From CAZZCU01 sp964652825 (GTDB lineage: Bacteria > Bdellovibrionota_B > Oligoflexia > Oligoflexales > CAZZCU01): a stretch of DNA of 64,000 bases. The translations under genes were made by a program, and so were the position numbers. The DNA lies in the NCBI GenBank assembly GCA_964652825.1, contig CAZZCU010000006.1, positions 1 to 64,000 on the forward strand. Direction: 5' to 3'. Positions 1-8,953 of this stretch are shown here, one piece after another. Numbering within the stretch: position 1 is the stretch's first letter; every line of letters starts with the position of its first letter. The notes under the pieces were generated by a model, which worked only from the letters and a program-made list of their open reading frames with translations, did not search any database and had not been told where the DNA came from.

Positions 1-1
1 A

Positions 2-77
2 TGGCTCCTCAGGACGGACTCGAACCGCCGACCCGGTGATTAACAGTCACCTGCTCTACCAACTGAGCTACTGAGGA
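2..77 (-). tRNA. tRNA-Asn (anticodon GTT)
   Basis: Read on the minus strand, this is a complete 76-nt cloverleaf. The acceptor arms TCCTCAG and CTGAGGA pair perfectly. The anticodon arm GGTGA/TCACC encloses the loop CTGTTAA with anticodon GTT. The T arm carries the usual GGTTCGAGTCC, and the 3' GCCA is encoded in the DNA. A sigma70-like promoter lies 24 nt upstream of the mature 5' end. The matching synthetase gene asnS is at 34823, not adjacent. Confidence 0.97.
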
Positions 78-100
78 ATGAGCCGTTTCGGATTTAGAGA

Positions 101-128
101 AGTAAACTGGAATGGACCTTGGTGTCAA
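101..128 (-). promoter_or_regulatory. Promoter of the tRNA-Asn gene
   Basis: On the minus strand a perfect -35 TTGACA (123-128) is followed after 16 nt by TTTACT (101-106, 4 of 6 matches to TATAAT). The predicted start of transcription, near 94, gives a leader of about 17 nt before the tRNA. This is a consensus match only. Confidence 0.55.
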
Positions 129-168
129 GGCAGAACCTGCCGAAAGTGCCGGGATAACGGTCTGAAAT

Positions 169-708
169 CTAACCTGTTTTGAGGAGGAGCTTGCTGATGA
201 CGTCGTTGATGTGGTCGACCTCGAACGGCTTGGTGACGTAGTCGTTGCAGCCGGCATCAAAGCCGCGCTGGATGTCTTCTTGGCTTTTGCGGGCGGAGAC
301 CATGACGACGGGGACGTTTTTGAGGGCATGGTGGGTTTTGATCAGGCTGCAGAGTTCGTAGCCGTCGACCCAGGGAAGGTTGACGTCGAGAATAATCAGA
401 TCGAGCACGGTAGACTCAATGGCTTTAGACAAGGCGATGCCGTCCTCGGCTAAAAGGACTTTGTAGCCTTCGTTTTCCAGGATGCGCTTGAGGGCATTGC
501 GCATAATCTCTTCGTCATCAACGACCAAGATCGAGCGGCTTTCGGCGGCTTCCTTCATGTCTCGGAATTCGGTGAGCGAGACGATTTTTTTGTCGACGAT
601 TTTTTGCTTGCGAATAGATTCAATCTGACGCCGCAGGGAGCGATCAGCTTTGGGTGTATTGTTGCGGCGGTCGGCCATATAACGATTCTCCAACGAACCA
701 GAAACCAT
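169..708 (-). CDS. Stand-alone response regulator receiver protein
   Basis: 179-residue CheY-like protein with no output domain. Seen: the acidic pocket D64-D65 (VVDDEE), phospho-acceptor D108 in LDVNLP, S138 in MVSAR and K160 in VTKPF, so all catalytic positions of a receiver are intact. A basic, mostly helical N-terminal extension of about 57 residues precedes the receiver. The ATG at 708 has a well-placed AGGAG about 10 nt upstream, preferred over the internal Met at residue 11. It lies just upstream of tRNA-Asn on the same strand, and no histidine kinase is nearby, so its partner is unknown. Phosphorylation-dependent signalling is family knowledge; the role of the extension is unknown. 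Confidence 0.9.
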   Translation of the reverse strand: MVSGSLENRYMADRRNNTPKADRSLRRQIESIRKQKIVDKKIVSLTEFRDMKEAAESRSILVVDDEEIMRNALKRILENEGYKVLLAEDGIALSKAIESTVLDLIILDVNLPWVDGYELCSLIKTHHALKNVPVVMVSARKSQEDIQRGFDAGCNDYVTKPFEVDHINDVISKLLLKTG

Positions 709-912
709 GGATTAAATCTCCTATATGTATCGTCGAAAACTTTGCAGGCTTGATGGGTGGAGTTTTCCCAGGGGTGCTAGGTAAAATATAATTAGCTAAA
801 ATAATTGGATTTTATTTAGACTCTTGTTTAAAAAATAAGCAGAGCTTGGCAAAAGACTTCGACCGAGAAAACAGGCGACAGCGTCGGGGATTGTCACTAC
901 AAGGCAAAGCGT

Positions 913-2241
913 ATGGGAACGCAATGGAATGACAGCGAGATCGAAGCGATGCTGCTTTGGCCGGCAGGGACATTGGCGGTCTTGCGTGCTGCTTTTGCCA
1001 GTAGTCGCGGTCGGGATCAGGCATGGGACGTGCGGGCATTGTCGCCGGAAGAACGTGCACGGCACTTGGCGGCGGCGCGTGTTTACAAGCGTGGTGTGTC
1101 GGTGCTCACGGACGACGCGCCAGACGGTGCGGATACTGTCGCGGAATCATGGCGTTATCGTCGCGTGCCCGTGCATTTTTGTGATGAGGATGTTGCTTTA
1201 ACGCACATCGCCGCGGCGCCATTCGTGATTATGGATGCTGGTTTTGCGGTGCACTGGCCGTCGTTGCGTCAAGTGGTTGCGGCCGACGCCGTGTTGGAGC
1301 TGAATGAGAGCCGCAAGAATCTAGCGAGTGTTGCGGAGATACTGACGCGTTGGCGCGCGTATGGAATGCCGCGCACATGGCTGATCGTTGGCGGCGGTGT
1401 GCTCTCGGATACGGCGATGTTCGCTGCATCGCTGGTGGGCGCCGAGGTGGATTTGCTGCCGACAACCTTGTTGGCGATGGTCGATGCTGCAATCGGTGGT
1501 AAGACCGGTGTTAACTTTGCGCCGTATGGCAAGAATCAGGTAGGAGCGTTTTATCTGCCGCGCGCGATTTGGGTGTGTGCGGAGTGGTTGAAAACTTTGC
1601 CGGCAATGGAATTTGCTGGTGGTGGCGCTGAATGCCTTAAACATGCTTTGCTTGCGGGTGATGCAGCACTTCTTGCGTGTTTGCCCGAGGTGATCGCGCA
1701 ACGCGACGTATCAGCCATGGCGCCATTGCTGAAGTCGATGATGGCGTACAAGGAGGCGCTGGTAGAGCGTGATCCGCGTGAGCACGGGTGTCGCGCCTGG
1801 TTAAACTTCGGACACACGATTGGTCACGCTCTGGAGTCGGTCTCGCAAGAGCGAGCGGGATCGGACGTGCAGTTGCGGCACGGTGAGGCGGTTGCGTTTG
1901 GCTTGAGTTTTGAAACCTATCTGGCGCGCGCATTGGATTACATGGAGCCTCTGGAAGAGAAGTCTGTTCAGGATTTGTTGCAACGTAGTGCGATCATGCC
2001 GTCACTGATCAGACTGCGGGAGGCATTGGCTGGTGAGCTGGATGATCCGGCGCTTTGGGCGGCGCTGGTGCGGTATTTACGCACTGATAAAAAAAATACT
2101 CTTGGTCTACATAATATGACGCAGTGGACATTGTTGTCAGCGCGGGGAAAACCTCTGGTAGACACTGATAAGTATACTGTCAGCGTGGCGCTTGCTGATG
2201 TTGAAAGGGTGTGGACAACTTACGTGCGAGATTTTTGCTGA
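913..2241 (+). CDS. aroB: 3-dehydroquinate synthase-like protein, N-terminally extended
   Basis: Dehydroquinate synthases cyclise DAHP to 3-dehydroquinate in the shikimate pathway, using NAD and a metal. The nucleotide-binding GGGVLSD, the loop LPTTLLAMVDAAIGGKTGVN, the AECLK segment, NFGHTIGHALE and HGEAVAFG are all present, so the metal ligands (Glu of AEC, His of GHALE, His of HGEA) and active-site lysines are retained. At 442 residues it is about 80 longer than usual; the first ~90 residues match nothing I recognise. The usual GD after the glycine-rich turn reads SD here. No other aro gene is adjacent. A related sugar-phosphate cyclase with another product is possible. Confidence 0.82.
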   Translation: MGTQWNDSEIEAMLLWPAGTLAVLRAAFASSRGRDQAWDVRALSPEERARHLAAARVYKRGVSVLTDDAPDGADTVAESWRYRRVPVHFCDEDVALTHIAAAPFVIMDAGFAVHWPSLRQVVAADAVLELNESRKNLASVAEILTRWRAYGMPRTWLIVGGGVLSDTAMFAASLVGAEVDLLPTTLLAMVDAAIGGKTGVNFAPYGKNQVGAFYLPRAIWVCAEWLKTLPAMEFAGGGAECLKHALLAGDAALLACLPEVIAQRDVSAMAPLLKSMMAYKEALVERDPREHGCRAWLNFGHTIGHALESVSQERAGSDVQLRHGEAVAFGLSFETYLARALDYMEPLEEKSVQDLLQRSAIMPSLIRLREALAGELDDPALWAALVRYLRTDKKNTLGLHNMTQWTLLSARGKPLVDTDKYTVSVALADVERVWTTYVRDFC

Positions 2242-2302
2242 CAAATCACTTGATGACATGGAAGTGATACGCAATGATTGGCGCAAGTTGAATGGGGGCA
2301 AA

Positions 2303-2879
2303 ATGAGCACGATAAATTTGAAGCAATTTGAAGACCTCTTGGATCGTAAATTGGATACGCGCTTCGCGGAGTTTGGAAAGGGCATAGATAAACGTTTTAC
2401 AGCGTTTGGTAAGAGCGTGAACCGGCGTTTTAATGAAGTGGACAAGCGTCTAGACGGTATGGACAAGCGCTTCGATGGAATGGATAGTTGTTTGGACGGT
2501 ATGGATCGGCGTTTCGATGGAATAGATAGTCGTTTGGNNNNNNNNNNNNNNNNNNNNNNNNNNNNNNNNNNNNNNNNNNNNNNNNNNNNNNNNNNNNNNN
2601 NNNNNNNNNNNNNNNNNNNNNNNNNNNNNNNNNNNNNGTTTGGGCGGCATGGATCGGCGTTTCGATAAGGTGGAAAATCAGCTGGGTTCTCTTCGCTCCC
2701 TAGAAGAGCGGACACATCGGCTGGAGATTTTGCATGAAGCCACGGATGACAAGATTGATCGTCTCATCGAGGTTTGTCAGCATAATTTTGAGCGTATTGT
2801 ACCGCGTGAAGAGTTGGATTTACGTTTTACTGTGCATGATCATCGGATTTCTGCTTTGGAAACGTTCGTGCGCAAATAA
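2303..2879 (+). CDS. Heptad-repeat coiled-coil protein interrupted by a scaffold gap
   Basis: Starts at ATG 2303 behind GGGGG. After about 40 residues it becomes a run of 7-residue units of the form L/F-D-G-M-D-x-R (for example LDGMDKR, FDGMDSC, LDGMDRR, FDGIDSR), coded by 21-bp DNA repeats that pair into 42-bp units. The downstream part continues the pattern (MDRRFDKV) and ends in a helical tail. The 100 Ns split it, and the reading frame differs on the two sides, as expected for an arbitrary gap size. No signal peptide is visible. A long parallel coiled coil is the likely structure; the function is unknown. It converges on icmF with 3 bp between. Confidence 0.75.
2538..2637. other. Assembly gap of 100 N inside a repeat
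   Basis: Exactly 100 unknown bases, the usual placeholder for a gap of unknown size. It lies within the 21-bp tandem repeats of the coiled-coil gene, a place where short-read assemblers break. The left edge ends in GTTTGG and the right edge begins with GTTTGG. Joining them on these six bases restores the frame and the heptad pattern. Confidence 0.97.
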
Positions 2880-2882
2880 TAA

Positions 2883-5800
2883 TTACATTGATCGACGATA
2901 CTTGCCGCCAACCCGATACAGAGCCTCGGTGATTTCTCCAAGGCTTGCATAACGCACGCAATGCATCAGTTGCGCAAAAACATTCCGTTCCTCGATGACG
3001 GCTAATTGCAAATCTTTCAGAGCCTGAGCACTAGTGCCTTGATGCATTTTTTTAAAGCTGTCCAGACGCTTTAGCTGATCGTCTTTTTCGGCATAGGAAG
3101 CGCGGATCAGTTGTACTTCGGGGCGCTCGTAGTCGTGCGCCAGGAGTTTGGGATTGATGTAGGTATTGACGCCAATAACTGGCAGAGTGCCCGCATCCTT
3201 CAGGCTTTCGTAGTATAGGCTTTCTTCCTGGATTTTGCTGCGCTGGTATTGAGTCTCCATGGCGCCAAGAACACCGCCTCGTCCCGAGATGCGATCAAAT
3301 TCCTCAAGCACGGCTGCTTCGACGCGATCAGTGAGTTGCTCCAGAAAATGCGATCCTTGATTGACGTTCTCGCACTGGTTGGTGCCGAATTCGCGATTGA
3401 TGATCATCTGAATCGCCATTGCGCGGCGAACGCTTTCTTCGGTCGGCGTTGTGATCGCCTCGTCATAGGCATTGGTGTGCAGTGAGTTGCAGTTGTCATA
3501 CAGTGCGATCAGTGCTTGCAGGGTCGTGCGGATATCATTGAAGTCGATTTCTTGCGCATGCAGGGAGCGTCCGGATGTTTGAATATGATATTTAAGTTTT
3601 TGGCTGCGTTCGCTGCCAAGATAAAGATCACGCATGGCGATTGCCCAAATGCGACGTGCCACGCGCCCAATCACGGCGTACTCGGCGTCCAAGCCATTGC
3701 TGAAAAAGAACGACAGGTTTGGTGCGAAGTCATCGATGTGCATGCCGCGCGCCAGATAATACTCTACATAAGTAAAGCCGTTCGCCAGCGTGAAGGCCAG
3801 CTGGGTGATCGGATTGGCGCCGGCCTCGGCGATGTGATAACCCGAGATCGAAACGCTGTAATAATTGCGGACTTTCTTCTCGATAAAATACTCTTGAATA
3901 TCGCCCATCATTTTCAGTGCGAATTCGGTGGAAAATATACAGGTGTTTTGCGCCTGATCTTCTTTGAGAATATCTGCCTGCACGGTGCCGCGCACGATCG
4001 CCAGGGTGTCATCATAAATTTTTTGATGTTCTTGCGGGGTGGGTGCGCGCTTGTTGGCTTTGGTGAAGTTGTCGATTTGTTGATCGACCGCCGTGTTTAA
4101 AAACATCGCCAGAATAATTGGCGCCGGCCCATTGATGGTCATGCTGACACTGGTGTTGGGCGAACAAAGATCAAAGCCGGAGTAAAGAACTTTCATGTCA
4201 TCAAGAGTTGCAATCGAAACTCCCGACTCGCCAACTTTGCCGTAGATGTCGGGACGTTTATGTGGCTCCGAGCCGTAGAGAGTCACGCTATCAAAGGCGG
4301 TGCTAAGGCGCTTGGCGTCTTCGTCTTTGGACAAAAAGTGAAAGCGCTCGTTGGTGCGTTTTGGGCCACCCTCACCGGCAAATTGGCGTTTGGGGTCTTC
4401 GGCGGTGCGTCGAAACGGAAAGATGCCGCCGGTAAAAGGAAAACTGCCGGGGATATTTTCCTTGAGCAGGTACCGCAGAACTTCGGCGCGACTGAGATGT
4501 TCGGGTAGCGCTACACGCGGTAGTTTGAGATGCGACAAAGTCTCAAAGCTGCTAGGGACCTTCACGACTTTGTCGCGTACCTGGTACGAGAATTGATCGC
4601 CGCTATACTGCTTGCGGGTCGCGTCCCAATTTTCGAGAAGCGCGCGGCAGCGAGCATCGAGCTTGTTCCAAACTTTATCTGCTTGTGCCTGATTACTTTG
4701 GGCTACGGCTGCCTCTCCCGCTTGTTGTAGGACGCGCGCTGCTTCTTGCAGTGCTTCGTGGCGATGAACCAGCGTAATTTGTTCATTCGCCCATTTGTGG
4801 TACTTGCGGACATGTTCGGCGATATCGCTGAGATAACTATTGCGTTCCGGCGGTATCAAAGCGGCGCGATTGGAAGACTCCATTGCGTATTTGCGTTCCG
4901 GCGGCGCCTGGTAGCGTTCCGCGCCGATTTTTTTATTCAGTAGTCCGCAAAGAGCTCTGTACAAGCCGTTGACGCCATCGTCAGAAAAGCGGCTGGCAAT
5001 CGTGCCGAAGACGGGATACTCCTCGGGCGCCACGTTGCGGCCCTGGAAACGCGAGCGTCGCAGTTGTGTTCGTACGTCGCGCAACGCGTCCACTGCCTGA
5101 CGTCGTTCGTATTTATTGACGGCAATCAAATCGGCATAATCCAGCATGTCGATTTTTTCGAGTTGTGTGGATGCGCCGTATTCGGGTGTCATGACGTAAA
5201 GACTGATGTCGGCGATCTTTAGAATCTCCGCATCGCCCTGACCAATACCGCTGGTTTCGACAATCACAAAATCGAAGTCCTGCTGGCGTAGGGTCGCCAC
5301 GGCGTCGCTGGTAATGCTTGCTAGCTCACTGCCGGAGCCGCGGGTGGCCAAACTACGCACGAAGACGCGCTCGTCAGATGCGGAGTTGATACGAATGCGA
5401 TCGCCGAGCAATGCACCACCGGTTTTGCGCTTGCTCGGATCAACGCAGATCACGCCGATGCGGCACTCAGGAAAGTCGTAGATAAAACGACCGACCAATT
5501 CGTCGGTCAGCGAGCTTTTGCCAGCACCTCCAGTGCCGGTAATACCGATGACGGGAATTTGTGTATGACGTGGTTTGTCCGTGCCCAATTCTTTAAGCAC
5601 CGTATTAGCTTTGGCTTGGCCGGATTCGAGCATCGTTAGTGCACGACCCAGACGGCTATGGTTGCTGTCGCGTCGCTTGCCCCATCCAGTGATTTCGCTA
5701 TCGCTGGCGGCGAGCATGTGACCGATGATTCCGGGCAGTGTCAGCTTCTGACCGTCTTCCGGGCTATAGATTTTGGTAATGCCGCAGGCTTCGAGGTCCT

Positions 5801-6179
5801 TGATTTCGCGCGGTACGATAACGCCGCCGCCGCCGCCAAAAATCTTGATGTCATCGGCGCCGTTTTTATTCAACAGCTCGCGCACGTATTTGAAAAATTC
5901 AACGTGCCCGCCTTGGTAACTGGATAGTGCAACCGCATGCACATCTTCTTGCAATGCCGCCTGCACGATCTCCCAGGCTGAGCGGTTGTGTCCCAGATGA
6001 ATCACTTCGGCACCGCGGCTTTGCAGGAGTCGGCGCATGATATTGATGCTGGCGTCATGGCCGTCGAATAAAGCCGTGGCGGTTACGAAACGAAGTCGAT
6101 GGCGAGGTTGATAAGTTTTCAGTTGTTCAGGATCGTGCATAATCATCACCGTCAGCGGCGTTTCTTCAGCCTTTGCCAT
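2883..6179 (-). CDS. icmF: Fused isobutyryl-CoA mutase IcmF (B12-dependent)
   Basis: 1098-residue fusion that interconverts isobutyryl-CoA and n-butyryl-CoA using adenosylcobalamin. Domain order: cobalamin-binding domain (about 25-155, with FDGHDAS providing the lower-ligand His41), MeaB-like G-protein chaperone (P-loop GTGGAGKS at 215-222), linker, then the acyl-CoA mutase barrel (about 540-1098) with QTSGRSLHAQE and SLHTNAYDEAITTPTEES. The mutase signature is the IcmF type, not that of methylmalonyl-CoA mutase. The chosen start overlaps the end of murJ by 28 bp and has no clear SD; Met12 or Met14 are alternatives. It fits with the branched-chain-type acyl-CoA dehydrogenase at 58470 in valine/isobutyrate use. 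Confidence 0.93.
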   Translation of the reverse strand: MAKAEETPLTVMIMHDPEQLKTYQPRHRLRFVTATALFDGHDASINIMRRLLQSRGAEVIHLGHNRSAWEIVQAALQEDVHAVALSSYQGGHVEFFKYVRELLNKNGADDIKIFGGGGGVIVPREIKDLEACGITKIYSPEDGQKLTLPGIIGHMLAASDSEITGWGKRRDSNHSRLGRALTMLESGQAKANTVLKELGTDKPRHTQIPVIGITGTGGAGKSSLTDELVGRFIYDFPECRIGVICVDPSKRKTGGALLGDRIRINSASDERVFVRSLATRGSGSELASITSDAVATLRQQDFDFVIVETSGIGQGDAEILKIADISLYVMTPEYGASTQLEKIDMLDYADLIAVNKYERRQAVDALRDVRTQLRRSRFQGRNVAPEEYPVFGTIASRFSDDGVNGLYRALCGLLNKKIGAERYQAPPERKYAMESSNRAALIPPERNSYLSDIAEHVRKYHKWANEQITLVHRHEALQEAARVLQQAGEAAVAQSNQAQADKVWNKLDARCRALLENWDATRKQYSGDQFSYQVRDKVVKVPSSFETLSHLKLPRVALPEHLSRAEVLRYLLKENIPGSFPFTGGIFPFRRTAEDPKRQFAGEGGPKRTNERFHFLSKDEDAKRLSTAFDSVTLYGSEPHKRPDIYGKVGESGVSIATLDDMKVLYSGFDLCSPNTSVSMTINGPAPIILAMFLNTAVDQQIDNFTKANKRAPTPQEHQKIYDDTLAIVRGTVQADILKEDQAQNTCIFSTEFALKMMGDIQEYFIEKKVRNYYSVSISGYHIAEAGANPITQLAFTLANGFTYVEYYLARGMHIDDFAPNLSFFFSNGLDAEYAVIGRVARRIWAIAMRDLYLGSERSQKLKYHIQTSGRSLHAQEIDFNDIRTTLQALIALYDNCNSLHTNAYDEAITTPTEESVRRAMAIQMIINREFGTNQCENVNQGSHFLEQLTDRVEAAVLEEFDRISGRGGVLGAMETQYQRSKIQEESLYYESLKDAGTLPVIGVNTYINPKLLAHDYERPEVQLIRASYAEKDDQLKRLDSFKKMHQGTSAQALKDLQLAVIEERNVFAQLMHCVRYASLGEITEALYRVGGKYRRSM

Positions 6180-7774
6180 AACTGGTTTGCGGTTATATCG
6201 AAACGCCAGACTGCCAACATAAAGAATACGCTGGTGATTATCAATCCGTTTGCCAGGACTGTGATCAGGCTACTGATTTTAATCGGCATGGTTGCCGTCA
6301 AGATGCTTAGCATACTGGAATACTCCAACCCCTTGCCCAGCAATAAACACAGGCATAGTCCTGCGCTGAGAAACGCCAGCATTTTGAGTATTTCGCGCCA
6401 GTTGAAGGCGGGTTTTTGTGGCGTTAAGCCAATGAGTAAGAAGACGGCGTTGGCGCAGATGGTGATGGAGCTGGTCATGGCAAGGCCGATGTGACCGTAG
6501 CGTTCGACCAACAACCAGCAGCCGATCGTATTAAGGATGATGCTAATCAGGCCGGTTTTCATGGCGAAGCTGGTGCGCTCGCTGGCATAATAAAACGATG
6601 TCAGAACTTTTAGTAAGCCGTAGCCAAAAAGACTAAAGCTATAAGCGCGTAATGCTGCGCTGGTTGCTACGGTGCTCTCGGTATCAAAATCGCCATGTTG
6701 AAATAAGACGGTAACGATATCCGTGGCGCTCAGAATAAAAACAAGAAAGCTCGGTACCATCAGCCAAAGTACTAACTCCATGGCAAACTGGAGCTGGCGT
6801 GCAACCTCGGCGTTGATCGTGCCGGTATTCTTGACGACCGCTCGTGATAAGGCTGGTAACGCCGCTGAACCAACCGCGACGCCGAAGACGCCCACTGGCA
6901 GGTGCAAGACATGAAAGGCATAGTATAGCCACGATACCGATCCTGGTCCGGCGCTGATGGCGAAGTTAGTGCTGATGAAAAGATTGATCGGCCCAGTGCT
7001 AGCGGCGATTGTCGCCGGTAGCATGAGGCGAAGCACGTGTTTGGTATCCGGTGTCCAGCATTTTTGCCACGAGCGCATAAACAGATTACTGATGCCAAGC
7101 TTGTGGAGTCCGCGAATCTGAATATACAGATGACCAAAGCCCCCGAGCAAAACGCCGATTGCTAGACCGGTGATGGCGCGATCGGCAAAGCTGGTTGCGA
7201 ATTCCGGAGGTAGAGCTGCGACAAAAGCGTGAGCAATGACGGTTGCGCCTAAGATGTAACCAAGATTGAGGGCAATCGGTGAGACGGCGGTCAGAAAGAA
7301 ACGATTATGTTGATGTAGGGCGCCGGCGACGATAGCGCCTAAGATGGTCAAGCCCAAGTAAGGAAATAACAGGCGGGTCAGAGAGGTAATGGTAGCGATC
7401 ATTTGTGGATCGCTGCCGTGACGTTGACTGACCAGAGTCATCAGGTCCACCAGCCAAGGGGCGACCAAAATCCCCAGCCCGCAAAAAATTATTGAGCCAA
7501 GCAAAGCCAGACGTAGCATGTCGCGTAGCAATTGGTCGGCACGTTGCGGATCGCTTGGATAAGTGCCGCTATAAACTTTGGTAAAGGCGCCGCCCAAAGC
7601 GCCCTCAGCCAGCATGTCGCGAAACAAATTCGGAATACGGGTTGCGACCAGAAACCAATCGAGCAAAGGCGAGGCACCAAACGATCCCGCCAGTACCATA
7701 TCGCGAAGCAAGCCGCTGATGCGGCTGATCATGGTGCCACCGGCAAACCAAAAACTATTGCGTGCAATCGACAA
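6152..7774 (-). CDS. murJ: Lipid II flippase MurJ
   Basis: 540-residue polytopic inner-membrane protein of the MviN/MurJ family, which flips lipid II across the membrane for peptidoglycan synthesis. The N-terminus (TMISRISGLLRDMVLAGSFG) and the segment RIPNLFRDMLAEGALGGAF are diagnostic. Hydrophobicity fits about 14 membrane segments. The start is TTG at 7774 with AGAGGA about 10 nt upstream, giving the expected N-terminus; no ATG fits. The gene overlaps icmF downstream by 28 bp on the same strand, so the two may be cotranscribed although their functions are unrelated. Confidence 0.95.
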   Translation of the reverse strand: MSIARNSFWFAGGTMISRISGLLRDMVLAGSFGASPLLDWFLVATRIPNLFRDMLAEGALGGAFTKVYSGTYPSDPQRADQLLRDMLRLALLGSIIFCGLGILVAPWLVDLMTLVSQRHGSDPQMIATITSLTRLLFPYLGLTILGAIVAGALHQHNRFFLTAVSPIALNLGYILGATVIAHAFVAALPPEFATSFADRAITGLAIGVLLGGFGHLYIQIRGLHKLGISNLFMRSWQKCWTPDTKHVLRLMLPATIAASTGPINLFISTNFAISAGPGSVSWLYYAFHVLHLPVGVFGVAVGSAALPALSRAVVKNTGTINAEVARQLQFAMELVLWLMVPSFLVFILSATDIVTVLFQHGDFDTESTVATSAALRAYSFSLFGYGLLKVLTSFYYASERTSFAMKTGLISIILNTIGCWLLVERYGHIGLAMTSSITICANAVFLLIGLTPQKPAFNWREILKMLAFLSAGLCLCLLLGKGLEYSSMLSILTATMPIKISSLITVLANGLIITSVFFMLAVWRFDITANQLWQRLKKRR

Positions 7775-7817
7775 TGCGATCGTCCTCTTGAGTATTTAGA
7801 TACTTAAGAGGTTACTC

Positions 7818-8690
7818 TCACCAGCTGGTATGTAAACCAATTTTGATGATGGATGTGGCTAATTGTAGATTGAGAGTCGGTGGAACGTTGGCCGGTACGT
7901 TCAGGCCATAGCGGTTGTATTGTTTGACATCGTTGATCACGACGTTGGTTTGTTCCAGCTCATAGCCGGCGGAGATCTTGGCTTTGCGACTCAGGCGATA
8001 GATAAGCTGGGCGTCACCCTCGATTAGCGAAGTCTGGCTTCCGGGCATCGCACCACTACGTGCGCCGCCGGCATTAAAGCCAAAACGATTAATCGCGCCA
8101 TAGCCTATTCGACTGGACCAACCAAGAGTCGGCGAGAAATCGCCGGCGGCATTGACATGCGGAATGAGGCTGTCGACATAATGCCCTGTCGAGACATTGC
8201 GATAAGTGGAGCGACGTATACCAAGGCCGGTACCGATAGAGCGCAGTCTCCCCGCGCCCAGATGGTGCGAGAACTCCGTGCCTAAGCCAAGGCGATTGTA
8301 GGTTGAGCCGAAGGTCTCGCGCGAGGACTCGATAGTCGTGATGTGCAAGACATCGACAACGACCACGGGGCGCAAAGCACTTTGGGTGATGGGTACGCTA
8401 AGATTGAGTCCAAGCGCGAAGCCGCGATGGCTGCTGGTCGGAGCATTCAATACCATGGTTGCTTCATCTTCGGTCAGGTGTTCGCCTGGTACCTGTACGT
8501 CGGGGAATTGAGCGATACCAGATACTATCGTGGTTTGAACGCCAGCGCGTGGCATCGGAGCGACAAGGGTTGGGGTCAGAGTGGGAGTCTGGCGGCCGCC
8601 AAGAGTTTGGGCGTCTAAACGAGCGGGCATGGCTGCCAGAAGCAGCGCCATATAAGCAAGGGGGAGGAAAAAGCAACGTACAATCAGCAT
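7818..8690 (-). CDS. Secreted, probably outer-membrane barrel protein
   Basis: 290 residues from ATG 8690 (upstream GTGGA). Residues 1-27 form a signal peptide ending near LDAQT. A short linker with two TPTL repeats follows, then alternating hydrophobic strands and a C-terminal aromatic residue (HTSW), as in outer-membrane barrels. An upstream in-frame ATG at 8801 would add 37 residues before the signal sequence and is less likely. I recognise no family. It lies 43 bp upstream of murJ and diverges from the CxxCH protein gene at 8954. Barrel topology is inferred from the strand pattern. Confidence 0.7.
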   Translation of the reverse strand: MLIVRCFFLPLAYMALLLAAMPARLDAQTLGGRQTPTLTPTLVAPMPRAGVQTTIVSGIAQFPDVQVPGEHLTEDEATMVLNAPTSSHRGFALGLNLSVPITQSALRPVVVVDVLHITTIESSRETFGSTYNRLGLGTEFSHHLGAGRLRSIGTGLGIRRSTYRNVSTGHYVDSLIPHVNAAGDFSPTLGWSSRIGYGAINRFGFNAGGARSGAMPGSQTSLIEGDAQLIYRLSRKAKISAGYELEQTNVVINDVKQYNRYGLNVPANVPPTLNLQLATSIIKIGLHTSW

Positions 8691-8953
8691 CGGCTTCCAC
8701 TCAACATCAACGGCAGCGGTTATAACGGCAACAACAAAAGCAAGCAGGTCAGCTTTTGCCTCCTTGCAGTCCCTTGAGCAACGCTTGTTCCAAAGAGTCA
8801 TTCTGCGTAAGTACCATAAAACAAAGAAGTTTAAAGGTTTCTCCGCCGCTATTTATGTACAGCCTCGGTCCGGCTGTCAAAACTTTTGACAGTGGGAGCT
8901 TTCGTCATCGCCGCTGACGTGTTAGTTAAGTCAATATCTTTGTGGAGTTGGCG

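Noticed and set aside
2430..2660. Tandem 21-bp units considered as a CRISPR array
   Set aside because: Units are contiguous without spacers and stay in frame as a heptad-repeat protein.
3516..4100. Long plus-strand open frame opposite icmF
   Set aside because: Mirror frame of a highly conserved gene; no RBS and no recognisable product.
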